A stretch of 64,000 nt of DNA, taken from positions 14,672,501 to 14,736,500 of the forward strand of contig NC_091111.1 in the NCBI RefSeq assembly GCF_024713975.1. Direction: 5' to 3'. A program made the position numbers and the translations under genes. The notes under the pieces are model-generated. The model did not search any database. It saw only the letters and a program-made list of their open reading frames with translations, and was not told the DNA's origin. Positions 48,678 to 60,426 of the stretch are shown piece by piece; position 1 is the first letter of the stretch, and the number at the start of each line of letters is the position of its first letter. The DNA comes from Paralichthys olivaceus. Taxonomy: Eukaryota > Chordata > Actinopteri > Pleuronectiformes > Paralichthyidae.

Positions 48678-51618
48678 CTGCAGACACACATCAGACACAC
48701 ACACACACACGTTGGTTCTGTGCACTTTCAGACTCAGTGGCAATCAGCTGCAAGTCCATGTAGTTAATTTCCTCAAATCCTGTTTTATTTTCCATCCAGA
48801 AACAGTTATAATAAAACAAATGATCACAATGCTTCCAAAACTGCAATTTAAGATTATTTTGCATAGTAACGATAAAAAAGTAAAGAACTCTACATAAACT
48901 TCCACCAAAAGCTAAACTGTGCCTGTAAATATTTTTTATTTAACTTTAAAAAAAAAAGTTTTACTTAGAAGACGTGGCCAGAACAGCAGCATAACAAGTG
49001 CAAATAATGTATTAAACACTTCAGGAAACAGTTAAATGATTTGAGAGTGAGGGTAATATTTTTTTCTAACCTAATATTAATTTAAATCAGAGATAACAAA
49101 AAGTGAGAAGTTCAGTTTTCAGCTATGACGTTATTGGAGACATGTTTCTTGGAAAAATGAAGTGACAGTTTTCAGAAGTATAAGAGCTGCTGGGTCATTG
49201 CCCAAGATGAGGGGAGATTTGACCCTTGCTTCTCAGCCAATCAGGTTGCACCATCCATTCCTGATGATATATGCCTTTAAAAGCCTGGAACAATTGCTCT
49301 TATATCTTTTTATTCAGTTGTAATTTTAGATTTAGATTTCTGTCCTGGTTGAATATATGAAATCTTGCATCTGCTTGTACAAATTCGATCCTCTGTGTGT
49401 GTGTAGCCGCTGAGATGAGGCTGTAGATCCAAACACAGAGGTGAACATTTCCCTTCACATCCACTGCTGTCACTTCACCAGTCAGAGCTGTAGCTACACC
49501 ATTAAAGACACGCAGGTCCTTTATTTTCCTGGAAATGTGGGAGTTTAAGCAGCCTGCCTGTGTCTGACTTACACATGGTGTTTGTGGAGGCTGGTATTTA
49601 AACCTGACCAACCACATGCAGAATTAAAGAAGTAAAATTGTATAAATGATAATAATAATAATAAAAAACAGAGTTGGTAAATATGATAAAATACAAAATG
49701 ATAAGAAAATCTGGGAAACTATGAGGAGTTAAGGGGGGCTCATATAACCCCAGTAGGCCTATTCCTGACATCCTGGCTGCAGCCCTGTGGTTTTATTGTT
49801 TTATTGTTACGTGACGTGTTCAACACTGCAATCAACAATAAAACTGCATCAAAACCATACAAATCCCTAAACTAGAGTCATTTAGATATAAAAATAAACA
49901 TATCATAAAGATATGTATTAATGTTCAGGTTCATTTTGCAGCTACGTCTTTAACTGCCTCTCAAAACCATTTCTGCAGATTAGATGTAGTTTATTTAAAA
50001 ACTTGATTATCATTGCAACATATAATCCACAGGTAAGACAGAGGCCTACACCTCAAATCTAAATCCACAGTAAGGAGTCAGTGTTTCTTCTTACCTGAGC
50101 GTCCGTCAGGCCGAGCATCGCAGCCAGCTGCTTTCTGTCCGGCTTGGTGACGTACTTCTGAATCTCAAATCTCTTCTCCAGTCCTTTCCTCTGCAGGTTT
50201 GAAAACACGGCCCTCGACCACGACCTTTTCCTCTTGTACGTCTGGGGCATTGTGTCTTTTGTGAGGACGGCGTACGGACCTGTAGAGGCGACACGAGGAG
50301 GACATGAGGTCAAAAACACGGGTTCCACAAAGCGGAGGTGTACATCATCTGCAGGTGCACTCACACCTCCAACATGAGAGCAGGACAGGTCAGTCCCCTG
50401 TCTGTTAACAGTCCTAAACATGAGTGGACTACCTGGGAAGGTGTCCTGAAACTGATGCTGGCCTGAGTGTCTGCTGCTGCTGCTGCTGCCTAGTGAACTC
50501 ATCATGGAGGACGCGTCGCTCATCCCGGGGTCTATGGAGGAGAAGTACTGGCTGGCCGGAGGCTGAACGGGGATGTGGATCCCTGACTGACGGTTCGAGC
50601 TAACGATGGACGTGAGATCTGTCACAGAGCGAGAGATGATGGGCTTCAGTCAGGAGACAGTTATCGCAGTGACACACAGGCACACTATCACTGACTCTGC
50701 TCTTTATGGGGCAACTTTAGATTTATAGGGAGACTGTGGTTTTAACATCAGCCTGCAGGGTTTCCTTGCTGGAGTGCTTTCGAGCAAAGTTCTCACTGCT
50801 GCTGTGTGGAGCTGAACCTGACCTCTGACCTCTCTGTGGAGGGGGCAGGAGAGGAGAGGATTTCCCCACAGGACTCTTTAAAGTGCAGCTTATGAGGCGC
50901 TCTAACTACTGTGTGAACAAGTCTGTCAGTGCTATCAAGAGGAGTTTGTGCAAAGTTAACAGCTGCTTCTGGTTTGATGCTTTCAGTTTCTAAACTTTGG
51001 ACACTTTGACTTTTTCTACTTAAATCACATCATTAAAAAGTATTTTAAGGGCATAAACACATCCCTGGTGGTTGTTTTCTGTGGATGACATCACAGGCAG
51101 CCTCTCTACAATCACCACATAACTATTTTGGAAAGTTTGAGTGTAATAAAATCTCTCTGCTCACCTCTTAGCGACAGCTTTTCTTTTCCTTTTGGGTCAA
51201 AGTCCGTCGACAATATCCGATCAATTCCGAATTTGAGGTCTTTGCTGGAAGGCGGTGGAGCTTGTTGGGAGGTAAATGCAGTTCTGGACAATGAGGTCAA
51301 CTGTAGTCCGTGTCTGTGGTACGGAGACCCCGGACTCACCCGCGCACCGTACACCGACGGCTCCGGCGCCACCGGGGAAGGACGCAGCGGAGAGCCGCCG
51401 GAGTGAGCCTGCTGCGCACGGTGGTGGTGGTGGTGGTGTCCCATGTGCACCACGAGTGCCGAGGATCCCGGGATGTTCTCCGCATCTCCGGCTTGCAAGA
51501 TGTCTGCGATGCAAAACGACGGTTTCTTGATCGTATCCACAGCGAAGCCCCCCGCGCAGTACGCGGACCAGAGGCTGAAGTTTGACGCGTAAAACGGGTT
51601 GAGCCCGGCCGTGTACAT
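48348..51618 (-). CDS. hlx: H2.0-like homeobox transcription factor Hlx, complete coding region (4 exons)
   Basis: Nuclear homeodomain transcription factor. In vertebrates HLX is needed for visceral mesenchyme (gut, liver) growth and acts in haematopoietic and T-helper cells. Coding exons are 51165-51618, 50433-50618, 50095-50279 and 48348-48677, joining in frame (454+186+185+330 nt) to 384 residues; all introns are GT-AG. The N-terminus NPFYASNFSLWSAYC, the FCIADIL motif (35-41) and SSKDLKFGIDRIL (124-136) are hallmark HLX blocks; FCIADIL and FGIDRIL fit the Eh1 pattern for Groucho/TLE corepressors. A six-His run lies at 61-66. The homeodomain is residues 232-291, with Gln50 and Asn51 at 281-282, interrupted by an intron between homeodomain positions 44 and 45. 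The tail is acidic and Ser/Glu rich. Mammalian HLX is about 100 residues longer, mainly through Pro/Gln-rich and Ser-rich stretches absent here. The start is the only ATG giving the conserved N-terminus. Confidence 0.97.
48678..50094 (-). other. hlx: hlx intron 3, 1417 nt, inside the homeodomain
   Basis: Donor GTAAGA and acceptor TGTCTGCAG. It splits the homeodomain between positions 44 and 45, a site used in many Antennapedia-superclass homeobox genes. The content is AT-rich. A short CA run (48696-48710) near the acceptor is polymorphic in principle. No exon or RNA gene was recognised. Confidence 0.85.
50095..50279 (-). CDS. hlx: hlx coding exon 3 (homeodomain residues 1-44)
   Basis: Starts after acceptor CTCTACAG, completing the Gly of PGPYAVLTKDTMPQTYKRKR. 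It ends GCTCAG before donor GTAAGA. Residues 214-275, including helices 1 and 2 of the homeodomain. Confidence 0.96.
50280..50432 (-). other. hlx: hlx intron 2, 153 nt, open in frame
   Basis: The intron has donor GTAGTC and acceptor CTCTACAG. Its length is a multiple of three and it contains no stop in the hlx frame, so retention would insert 51 residues between the Ser-rich linker and PYAVL without disrupting the homeodomain. The inserted residues do not resemble HLX proteins I know, which supports it being an intron. Confidence 0.9.
50433..50618 (-). CDS. hlx: hlx coding exon 2
   Basis: Starts after acceptor GTGACAG and completes an Asp codon to read DLTSIV. It ends TTCCCAG before donor GTAGTC. 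Covers residues 152-213 plus one base. Content is a Ser-rich linker with QYFSSIDPGMSDAS and the conserved HQFQDTFPG end. Confidence 0.95.
50619..51164 (-). other. hlx: hlx intron 1, 546 nt
   Basis: Donor GTGAGC and acceptor GTGACAG. No other feature recognised inside. Confidence 0.85.
51165..51618 (-). CDS. hlx: hlx coding exon 1
   Basis: Encodes residues 1-151 plus the first base of codon 152. It ends CTAAGAG before donor GTGAGC. Contains both Eh1-like motifs and the His run. It is clearly GC-richer than the flanking DNA, with many CpGs, as expected for a developmental-gene CpG island. Confidence 0.95.
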
Positions 51619-51925
51619 CCCGCACTCTCTAAGTCTTTTTGTTTGTCAGAAGAGAGAATAAAAGCGCATGCATGTATGAAAAAAGCAGGGGTGGCGTGTT
51701 CAGAAGGAGAGATGGACGTCCTCTTTGCGTAAGTGCCAAAATCGCTCTCCCAACTCTGAGATCCTGACCCTGCTGCTGCGCTCTGAAGTTCCTCCGCTGA
51801 CACTGATTGGTTGCTGTCTGAACCAATGGATGTTCTGCACTCGCTCACATCATTACCCCTGCGAGTTGGGATGATGCGTGACCCCTACACACACACACAC
51901 GCGCGCGCGCGCGCACAGAGACACA
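51619..51925 (-). promoter_or_regulatory. hlx: hlx promoter and 5' UTR region
   Basis: The region upstream of the hlx start carries two CCAAT boxes in opposite orientation (plus-strand GATTGG at 51805-51810 and ACCAAT at 51822-51827), about 187-209 bp before the ATG. No TATA box is evident near the ATG on the minus strand. Adjacent exon 1 is CpG-rich. NF-Y is the usual CCAAT binder. A paired arrangement suggests a TATA-less, CCAAT-driven promoter, but the transcription start cannot be placed. Confidence 0.5.
51886..51917. repeat. CA/CG alternating purine-pyrimidine tract
   Basis: 32 nt of strict pyrimidine-purine alternation, including seven CG units (51900-51914). Such tracts favour Z-DNA under negative supercoiling. 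Located about 270-300 bp upstream of the hlx ATG. Confidence 0.9.
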
Positions 51926-53019
51926 CGCACGACCGGGGACACTTGGAGGCAATTTTGATCCTGCGAAGATGGATTGATCACTTAAAGAGAAGTTCCCATT
52001 TTTACGCGCACTGAACTGCCCTAATGCACATGAACTCACATTTTAATTTCTATTAACTCACCGAAAACAAAGTGTTTTCTACTAATGCATTCATTCAATT
52101 TAAATTTTGAAGCAGTGTTTAATTTGGCTTTGAAACACAAACCCTGCAAAATAAAAACAGGACGCACACAAAGTTATAAAATTGAAATACTTAATAAATA
52201 ACCGAATAAAACTGACGTGTAACCCTGAGCACAGGAGCGTCTATGAGCCGCACTCATCCTGTTTTTGATGCGCCCTGATTCCTCTTAAATGAGCGGATAT
52301 TCTTGCAAGATTCGCCCCCGAAATAGAAGCTGTTTTAGTATTTTAGGATGCAGCAGAAATCCTTATTTCTTCCGGCGCAGGAGGGAGGCGAGACTTCATA
52401 ATGACTGTTAGAACTTCCCTTCTTCAATATTTGTGCAACTTTATCTCGACCTGCAAGTTGCACGGTGACGCAAATCCGTCCCCATGCTCATAATAAACAC
52501 AGGAAATCTATTCCCCCTTCAAAACCAAAACACAATTAACTTCAGAGGCGATACTTCATCCGCAGGGCCCCTCAAGATTCACACGTCGGGCCCCTGGACA
52601 GTGGGACAGTTTTTAGATTCGAGGATTTAAATAGTAAAATCTTTTATTTTCCCTCTGCTGCGTCTTTATTTGACCTAAATGACCCTGGACATGAGTTTTG
52701 ATTTCGGCAACAGAGGGAACATGTCTCCCATTCTCTCTGCCCCGGGTCACCACCACTCTGTCAAATAACCGAATACAACGGGAACACAAATAAATATATA
52801 AACCATATTTACATATTTAATTTTATATATTTATATAAGACACTTTTTATTTATTCTAACTGTCGATGAAACTCTCTCTCTCTCACACACACTCTCGCTC
52901 TTTCCCTCTTTCTCTCTCACACACACACTGGCTCTCTCTCTCTCACAAAGAGAAACACATATACACTCTCTCTCTCTCTGTGTGTGTCTCTCTCTTTTAC
53001 ACACACACACACACACACA

Positions 53020-53071
<52 letters not shown>

Positions 53072-54415
53072 GCTGGGAACAATGGCCTGTGAAGTGAGTT
53101 CTCCTTCATTTAGTGATTCATTGGCCGGAAGAGGCCGATGACCCTGACCGCCTCCTATCTTTGGACGCTCCTATCATGCTGTTTTCGAGTGACACTTTTC
53201 CGGGTTAAATTTAGAAATGATTTTTTTTTTTGTATATCTTTAAAAAAAAAAAAAAAAAAAAACGTTTGCCCTCCATCACGCAGTCAAAACAATCCAGGGA
53301 AGAGGATGTGGAGGACGCAGCAGGCCTCCTGGTTATTTCAGGTGCTGATGAGCTTTTCAGAGGGAAACGTTAACACAATAAGCTCAGATCAGAGTTTACA
53401 CGCAGGAGATGTCAAGTGACAGGATCAACTCCTCTCAGCATCATCATATGTTACATGGGATATTTACCTCTTCAGCTCTTTTATAAGCTCACACAAGAAA
53501 TGATAATTAAAATACAGTTTGAAGACCAAATAATATGCACTTAATATTTAAATTATACACCTCAAATTATTTTACAATCACCATGATAAGCCACAGATTT
53601 AAAAAAATGAGTTTCATCTCCTGCTCAGAAGTGTTTTATACTTATATAAAATAAATAAGGGATTTTAAATGGATTTAAGAGAATGAAGGAGTGGATGAAC
53701 TTTGTATGTGCACAGTGAAAAGAAAATAGTTCTGGAAAAGTTTCAACAGATTGGAGATAATTTCTCTGCAGACACTTGGAGGCTGCATCAAGTATCCGCT
53801 CTTGAAAACACCAGTTTACAGACAATGCTCTCACCAGTGTCGATGCATTGATCCAGAATAATCAAGGGTCCAGTTTCTCCCCATAGGTTTATTTGCAACC
53901 TTTCATTGTTTAAGTGTTTTAAATGCAACCAGCAGCTTTTTAAATATATACCTTCTCAAACCCGTCATTGCTTTGAACGCTGCAGCATCAGTGAAGCTGT
54001 CAAACACATTTGAAACTTTCCTCTGGCGTCGACTTATTAAAACCATTTTAAACACTCGGGTCTGAAAACTGAATATTGTAAAAAAGGCACATTTTGATGC
54101 ACTAATCACCTGTAAAAACTGAATTATTACTTTTGCAGCCAAGAGTCCTGCTGGATACTGTACTTCACCTTTTTTTTTTCCAGTTTCCAGACCCAGTCCT
54201 CTGTGGAGCTGTATAAATGGTGGTGAGTGGGATTCCTGCCCAGTGCCAGTGATTCCTGCCTCTGGTTCAGCCACTGAGGAGTCCGACCTGTGTTCACTAA
54301 CAGAAAATACACAGTCAATATCAATCCTTAAAAAATGTTAGAGTTCTCATGTTTATAGTATTTGTTGTGTTTTTTCCAGTATATTGTCCCTTTGTAAATC
54401 AGCATAGTCATACAC
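51926..54415. other. hlx upstream intergenic DNA
   Basis: No gene. Complex unique sequence at 52260-52560 near the promoter could be an enhancer or an upstream untranslated exon. A long CT/CA microsatellite at 52868-53068 and poly-A and poly-T runs near 53221-53261 follow. The remainder is AT-rich. Confidence 0.4.
52868..53068. repeat. Compound CT / CA microsatellite
   Basis: About 200 nt of alternating CT-rich and CA-rich runs ending with about 35 CA units broken by one CCC. It causes the Cys-Val and Thr-His open frames on both strands, which are not genes. Confidence 0.95.
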
Positions 54416-54424
54416 AACAACACA

Positions 54425-54985
54425 GTGATGAAGGTAACTAAATACATTTACTGAAATACAATATTTAAATACAATTCTGAGGTACTATTTATGTTATTCT
54501 ATACTTCTCCTCCAGCTTAATGGGAAATACTGTGCTTTTTACTCCAGTACGTTTAGATGACAGCCAGCTACAGTCACTTTTCAGGTTAAAAATCTATATG
54601 AAAACACACATGGTGATGTTATAAAATATGATGCATCGTTTGAGATTGAACCAGAGTTTAATCATTTTGGCTTGTGATCAGTCTGTAGCCAGGGATCATT
54701 GTTATTCATGAGTCTGCAGCAGTTTCTTCAAACACTTAATTTTGTTAAATTTATTAACAATTTAATCCAATATTTCACTTTCAGCTGAATTTAATCAATT
54801 AAAAAGCCAAAGAAAAGTGATTATTTGTTTTGTTCCCCTTGTTTCCGTTCTCTTTATTTACTTTTTATTTTGAGATTTAAAGTGCATTTAGCTTTGATTT
54901 TGACTTCATGGTTTTTAAGTATCTCTACATTTTGGACTTTTACTTATAAAGAATCCAACTTCCACCATCCAACATGAAATCTTTC
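54425..54985. repeat. Copy of TACTTGTACTT-type fish repeat
   Basis: GAAGGTAACTAAATACATTT, CTGAGGTACTATTTATGTTA, CTATACTTCTCCTCCAGCTT and TGCTTTTTACTCCAGTACGT occur in the order typical of this common fish element. At 54900-54970 a mirror-like end follows (AAGTATCTCTACATTTTGGA, CTTTTACTTATAAA). The centre is diverged or contains unrelated DNA. Non-coding. Confidence 0.5.
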
Positions 54986-57900
54986 AATTTAAAGGTTTTA
55001 TCTGTTATAAAACCTGAACTGTGAAAGGTGATTGTCATTTTCCATTTATGACTCACAGTGCACTCCCTATTAATTCCAATAATAAAAGACTAATTGAGTA
55101 AAACATCTTGATGACTGATCAGTCAGAGGAGTCGACACATGAAAACACAATGTCCAAGAGTTTATGAGTCTCATGCTCACTGAGGATAAACACAAAGCCC
55201 CGTCGACTACCTGCACGTTTAAAGCGTCCGACGGAGCCCATTGTTGTCGCCTGATTGCTCGCTGTGTGTTTTTCAGGAAGTCTTATCAGGCGGAGGAAAA
55301 ACTGAATGAGCCCCTCGAACTGCGGCTCTGCTGGATGTGAGGACGCTGGACGAGAATGAAATGATCTCCATTATTACACCGAGAGTGATTGCTCCCCTCT
55401 GAAAGGCTCCAGCTTCAGGCCAAAATTACTATTTCTGGCAATGTTTGCCTCAGGAAGGAACTTTCGCAGATTTAATGGGACCTGGGCCATTGTACACAGC
55501 CTTCTGTATGGCACGCTGCCATCAGTTCCACAGAAAGGAGGGAGAGAGAAAAAAGAACTGAGGGATGTGTCTAAAGTCAATTCAAAACAAGACCGGCCCG
55601 TTTATGTGACCCTGAACACATCCAATATATCTCACACGCTGAACTCGCTCCGAGGTTGAGATGAACTCAGATGCTGTTTCATCTGCATGCAGGAGGTTTA
55701 ACAGTGTGTGTCCGTGTTCTGTCTGCGCACGTTCTTCTTAATCAAACGTGACAAACGTCTCTGTTCCGGGTTCTCGTCTTAGCTCACATGATGGAAGAAG
55801 TTTACGTTACAAATTGTGCCATTAAGTCAAAGTACAGACACGTGAAAAATGTACTTTAACGATAGCAGGTAAAAGTAAATCGTCCCCTCAAGGTGTTATA
55901 TCATTATATGTTTTATTATTGAATCATTATCACTGTGAGACTCATATGAAAGATGTTGTGTTGCTGTAGTTGGTCAAAGTGGAGATTTCAGAGAGGAGGT
56001 TTTACAGTTTCATTGGTGAATGCTGTTTTTTTTAGCTGATCATTTTGTATTTTTGATGAAAAAACATAACTTGAATAGAAAAATGATATCTAATATATTA
56101 TTTGTGCAAAAGAAGTAAGCTATAAATAAATGATAAATAAAGTAAGAAGGAGCAAATAAAGTTTATAATGAAAGTTCGAGTAAGTATGAATTTTATTTGC
56201 AGTAGCTTTTTTGAGTGGAATTATAATTTGTGATGATGCCACGATGCAGAAAATATAAAATGACCATTAAATGTCTCCAGGACCAGACACTGGATCCTAA
56301 CTATCTCTTGTTTGACATGTTCCGTATCATCAGGATGTGAATGGAGAAAAAAAGTGATGATTCCCACAGATATAATGTAAAACATTAAAAACCACGTGAA
56401 GAGATTAAATATAAAAGCGGCTCCCCCGGTGATTAAACCCTTTCACCTCTCCATCTCCTATTTTCCAGACGATAGATTCTAATTTTGATGAGGATCAGAT
56501 GATTTACAGAAAAACTAAATTTAATGATAGGAAAAGATGAGAGATGGATGATTGTACTCTTAGTATTTTAACAAACATCTCAATTCTCATAACTGAGTAA
56601 AAATATCATCTTCAGTAAGTCAGTGGTTTTATAATTGGCTCTATTTGTGTCATGTTTTATCTTGAATTATTGTTGAATGTGTTTAAATGGATCAATATGT
56701 GAGAATAAGAGTTTGTTTTTCATTGTTTTGTGGCAGAACAGAACAAAATGCAAATCAATTCATCTGTAAGTAATTTTCCATTACATAACTCAAGCTTTTC
56801 CAACTGACCTCAGTCAGCAAATAATCAGGAAGCCACCTCAAATTAAGATCTTTTTTTAAATCCTTTCATTAAATCACATTGAGTCACTGACTTTCATAAT
56901 CACGACCATAGAAAAATGAAAAACTCCTAAAATCAAAACTGATGTTGAGAGTATTATTATTTTTCAAGCTGAAAGAAACATGTGGTAAAACTGTTGCTTT
57001 TAATGTAAATCAAACAATGAATCTCCTGATAAACCGACAGAGAGCAGTTGTATTTCATTCCTTCACAGAACACGGTTAAATATCACAGTTTAAATCTAAA
57101 ACGACTCCAGAGTCTCAGATGATATGATTGAATGAGCGAGGAGAATAAATCCCATTAGTGTCTCCTGCTTCCTTTTGTGGTAGTGGCTCTCTTGCTCTTT
57201 GCTCTGCACGGTCCCAGTTTGAATTATCAAGTGGTCATTAGCAGGACAGTAGAGGAGTAGACTAATCACACTCAGGCCGGGCTGCCCTCTGCTGTAAACA
57301 CCCTGAGGAGCTGCTGCTTTAATAATGGAAACTCTTCAATGTGAAGGCGACTCAGTGGGTTTTGGACTAAAGAGGAAAAAAAAAAAAAAAAGCCTCATCA
57401 GTTTACATTAAAACAGTTTTAAGTCGCCTCTCGTGCACGCAGCAGTTCAGGCTCTCCTCTGCAGCTCCGGCGTGCCCATGAACACGCACGGTTAAATCAC
57501 GGAGGCTAAATACTGCAGGGGACTAATGGAAACACAGAAGGTCATGATAACAAAGCACGTGGGCCTGATGCTGCTGCTCAGAGAGAGGTGTTTGCACTTA
57601 TTAATAACTGAAGAGTTATTGGAATAAAGGGAAAACAGCTAAATGCAGAATATCTTGAGTCAAACATTTAAAATAACACGAGGACTTTGAGGACAGAAGA
57701 TTTAAGATGGACGTGTTTGTGAGGATGCATTGAGGACAGATGCAGATTAAAGATGGAAGTGTTTGTGCAGATATGAGGGTGTGACGCAAAGCAGATCATC
57801 TCAGTCTGCAGCTCTGATGCTGCTCGTCACGGCCAGAATCTCACAGGGAGCTTTTTTTAAAAGCAGCGGTGGAAAAATAAGACGGGGAAGAAGATTCATC

Positions 57901-58482
57901 AGCCGAGAGCAGCAGAACTTATGCAACTGTGAGGTCTGATTGAACCCATCACATTTTATACATGTAAAAAAAAAAAAAAAACCTATCCAGCTGTCCATCT
58001 TTCTCTCTATTTTAGATCGGTGTGTCTCAGGGGAGGACAGATCTCATGGGGACAATTTTGTCTTTCCAGCTACTGGAAATGTTTTTCCATACTGTCCCTG
58101 GAGCCTCTTTTACTTTGGTATGATTCTGATTATTTATTAATTTTATCTATCTATACACAGTGTTTAATGTCAGAGGCTGTCGATTTCAATCCAACTGCTC
58201 TGTCAAACTGAGGCTATCAATATATTTTGAAATCTTTGCTGTTAAATTTACTTAAGAATCTGAAAAAGAGCAAATTAATTCAATTTAAACTGAAGAAAAT
58301 GATCCATCATCTTTGTATAATAATTACATTCACTGAAAGAGAGTTGCAATAGTTCTTCTTCTTAAGCACTGTTACTGTTCTGTGGACAACATATTGTAAT
58401 TTTTTTTTTTTTTACCTCAGTTCATTGACAGAGCAGCTCAGACAGTGAAGAGCTGATGCTCTTTGCTTTTCTTTAACAAGAC
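54986..58482. other. Intergenic between slc35f6 and hlx, no gene
   Basis: Unique complex blocks at 55195-55460 and 57170-57560 stand out from the AT-rich background and could be regulatory. 55800-55890 resembles another piece of the TACTTGTACTT repeat. Poly-A runs at 57371-57389 and 57966-57980. No exon is supported. Confidence 0.4.
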
Positions 58483-58497
58483 GCTGCCATCTAGCGG
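58483..58497 (-). promoter_or_regulatory. Candidate CTCF motif between slc35f6 and hlx
   Basis: The minus strand reads CCGCTAGATGGCAGC, a good fit to the CTCF core including the CCGC variant. Its place between the widely used slc35f6 and the tissue-restricted hlx would suit an insulator. Motif evidence only. Confidence 0.35.
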
Positions 58498-59013
58498 TCA
58501 CAGGAGGCTTTACTGTTCAGAATGACTAAAATGATGAATAAATAAGTAAATACAGATTTCTATCATTTCATCTGTTCCTCTCTGCATGTAATTCAACTAT
58601 TCAAAGTCAAACTGTGTTCACCTGCTCTTCACATTAAATACAAGTATATGAACATTAAGAATTGTTTTTCCTCACTCTCATAATTTTAAATACAACATTT
58701 ACATTGTTAACATAAAGAAATCTACTAAAACAGCCATAAAAATTTGATAAATATTTACTTTTAATTTATATTTTAATTATAACTTTACACTTTAATCCAA
58801 CATCACAGAATTATACAGAATACAGTAAAAAAAATTCTAAAAATAATTGTAGTCTTGTATAAATTGATATGACATTATTACTGCTCTACACAGGCCTATA
58901 AAAAAATATTGATTTAATATTTTCTGAGTTGATGACTCAAAGTTGCTGGTTAATAAATAAATGCAATGACGTTAATGTTGGCTTTTAATATCTTCATGTG
59001 GCTAATTGACATA

Positions 59014-59045
<32 letters not shown>

Positions 59046-60420
59046 GTTAATTCCCACATTTACCTTCATCCTGTTCCTGGAGTTGGACGGGGTGGTGCGT
59101 ACACATCTCAGGGGACTCCAGGATTTAACCTTTGACCTCCATTAAAGTGTGAGAGCAGCCTTCGGGGAGGATGTTGAGTCGACTCAGGAAGCGAAGGCAG
59201 GTGTCAGCTGCTGGTGTTGGTGACATCGGACCCTTCGACTGACCATTCACTTTTTTTCTCTGAACTTCACTGTCGGACCTTTTCACTTAGTAAGAAACAA
59301 AGCGACGGAAACTTTGGTGCTTTCCTTCCAAAGATATTTAGCACATTCCGCATTGTTGGACAAATAAAGATTTATCTTATCGATCATTAAGTTCAGTGTA
59401 TATTCAACCTATACACATTTAAAAAACACCTTTCCATTTGAATTTTCACGTTTTGATCTATTGTTTTGAAAAGTAGTTTTTTACTCACTAGTACTCAATA
59501 GTTTTTTACTCACTAATCATTTAGTATATAAAACATTGTTTTAAAAAAACGAGCTTTAAGAGCCCAGAGTCTAAAAATGTCTATTTGTCCAGATAACATC
59601 CTAAAACCTACTTTAAAAGATATATTTTAAAAGATATAACACATTTGTGAAGCTTCATTTTGTTTGTTTTAACAAATGTAATGATTAAAAAGAAGAAAAT
59701 GAAATTGTGATGTTGCCTTCACCCATGCTTCAAACATATTTTCTTTTTTTGCATCTTCATACTTACTCATAATATATTCTTCTGCAGGTGAACACAGACC
59801 TGAGTAAAAATGCCCCTGTCCCATTCAAAATGTGATTTAATTCCCTTTTTTTCTTATTGAACATTACAGCCAATGCCTCAGACAACTGAAGAGAGAAGCA
59901 GGATTTACAATAACAAGTGCAGATCCTGTGTCGAGGGGTCACCGAGCAAATACACAGACAGTTCTTTTCTTATATTCTGTATCGGCTGAACTGAGATTTA
60001 AAAGTCGTGCTGCTGCAGTGAAATGGCAGTGACATTTTTTTTTGCACACTTATACTGCACGGTCAGCAACATTAAAAGGAAAAATTCTCATCACAGATCA
60101 CAAAACATCTAAAATTCTGGACCATCTGATCAGATAATGAGTCGACATCAGAAACAACAAGACTGAAATCAGCATAAAACGTCTGAATGGTCATAATTGA
60201 ATTGTCCTCTGTCAGTAATTTTTATAAACATGTGCTTTAGTGACTTAGCTATAAAAACACATAACAATCAGTCAGTTCAAGATTTTAAAAAAATAAAAAT
60301 AAAAACAAAGGGAGCACACTGGCTTAAAATTATCTTTTAAAATTATTGTTTCTTAAAGAGCAAAAAACACATATCATGATAAAAAAGCTTGTTCAGACGA
60401 CCCTCTCTATCGTCTACATG
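58498..60420. other. Intergenic downstream of slc35f6
   Basis: AT-rich with a GT run at 59017-59044. A minus-strand ATTAAA at 59836-59841 is one possible polyadenylation signal for slc35f6, about 1.1 kb after the stop. No gene was seen. Confidence 0.4.
59017..59044. repeat. GT microsatellite
   Basis: 14 GT units, uninterrupted. Confidence 0.93.
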
Positions 60421-60426
60421 GCATTT

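Noticed and set aside
51336-51848. 170-codon minus frame overlapping hlx exon 1
   Set aside because: It is an out-of-frame shadow of exon 1 with Arg/Thr runs. The conserved HLX residues lie in the other frame.
52831-53141. Cys-Val and Thr-His frames on both strands
   Set aside because: Pure products of the CT/CA microsatellite.
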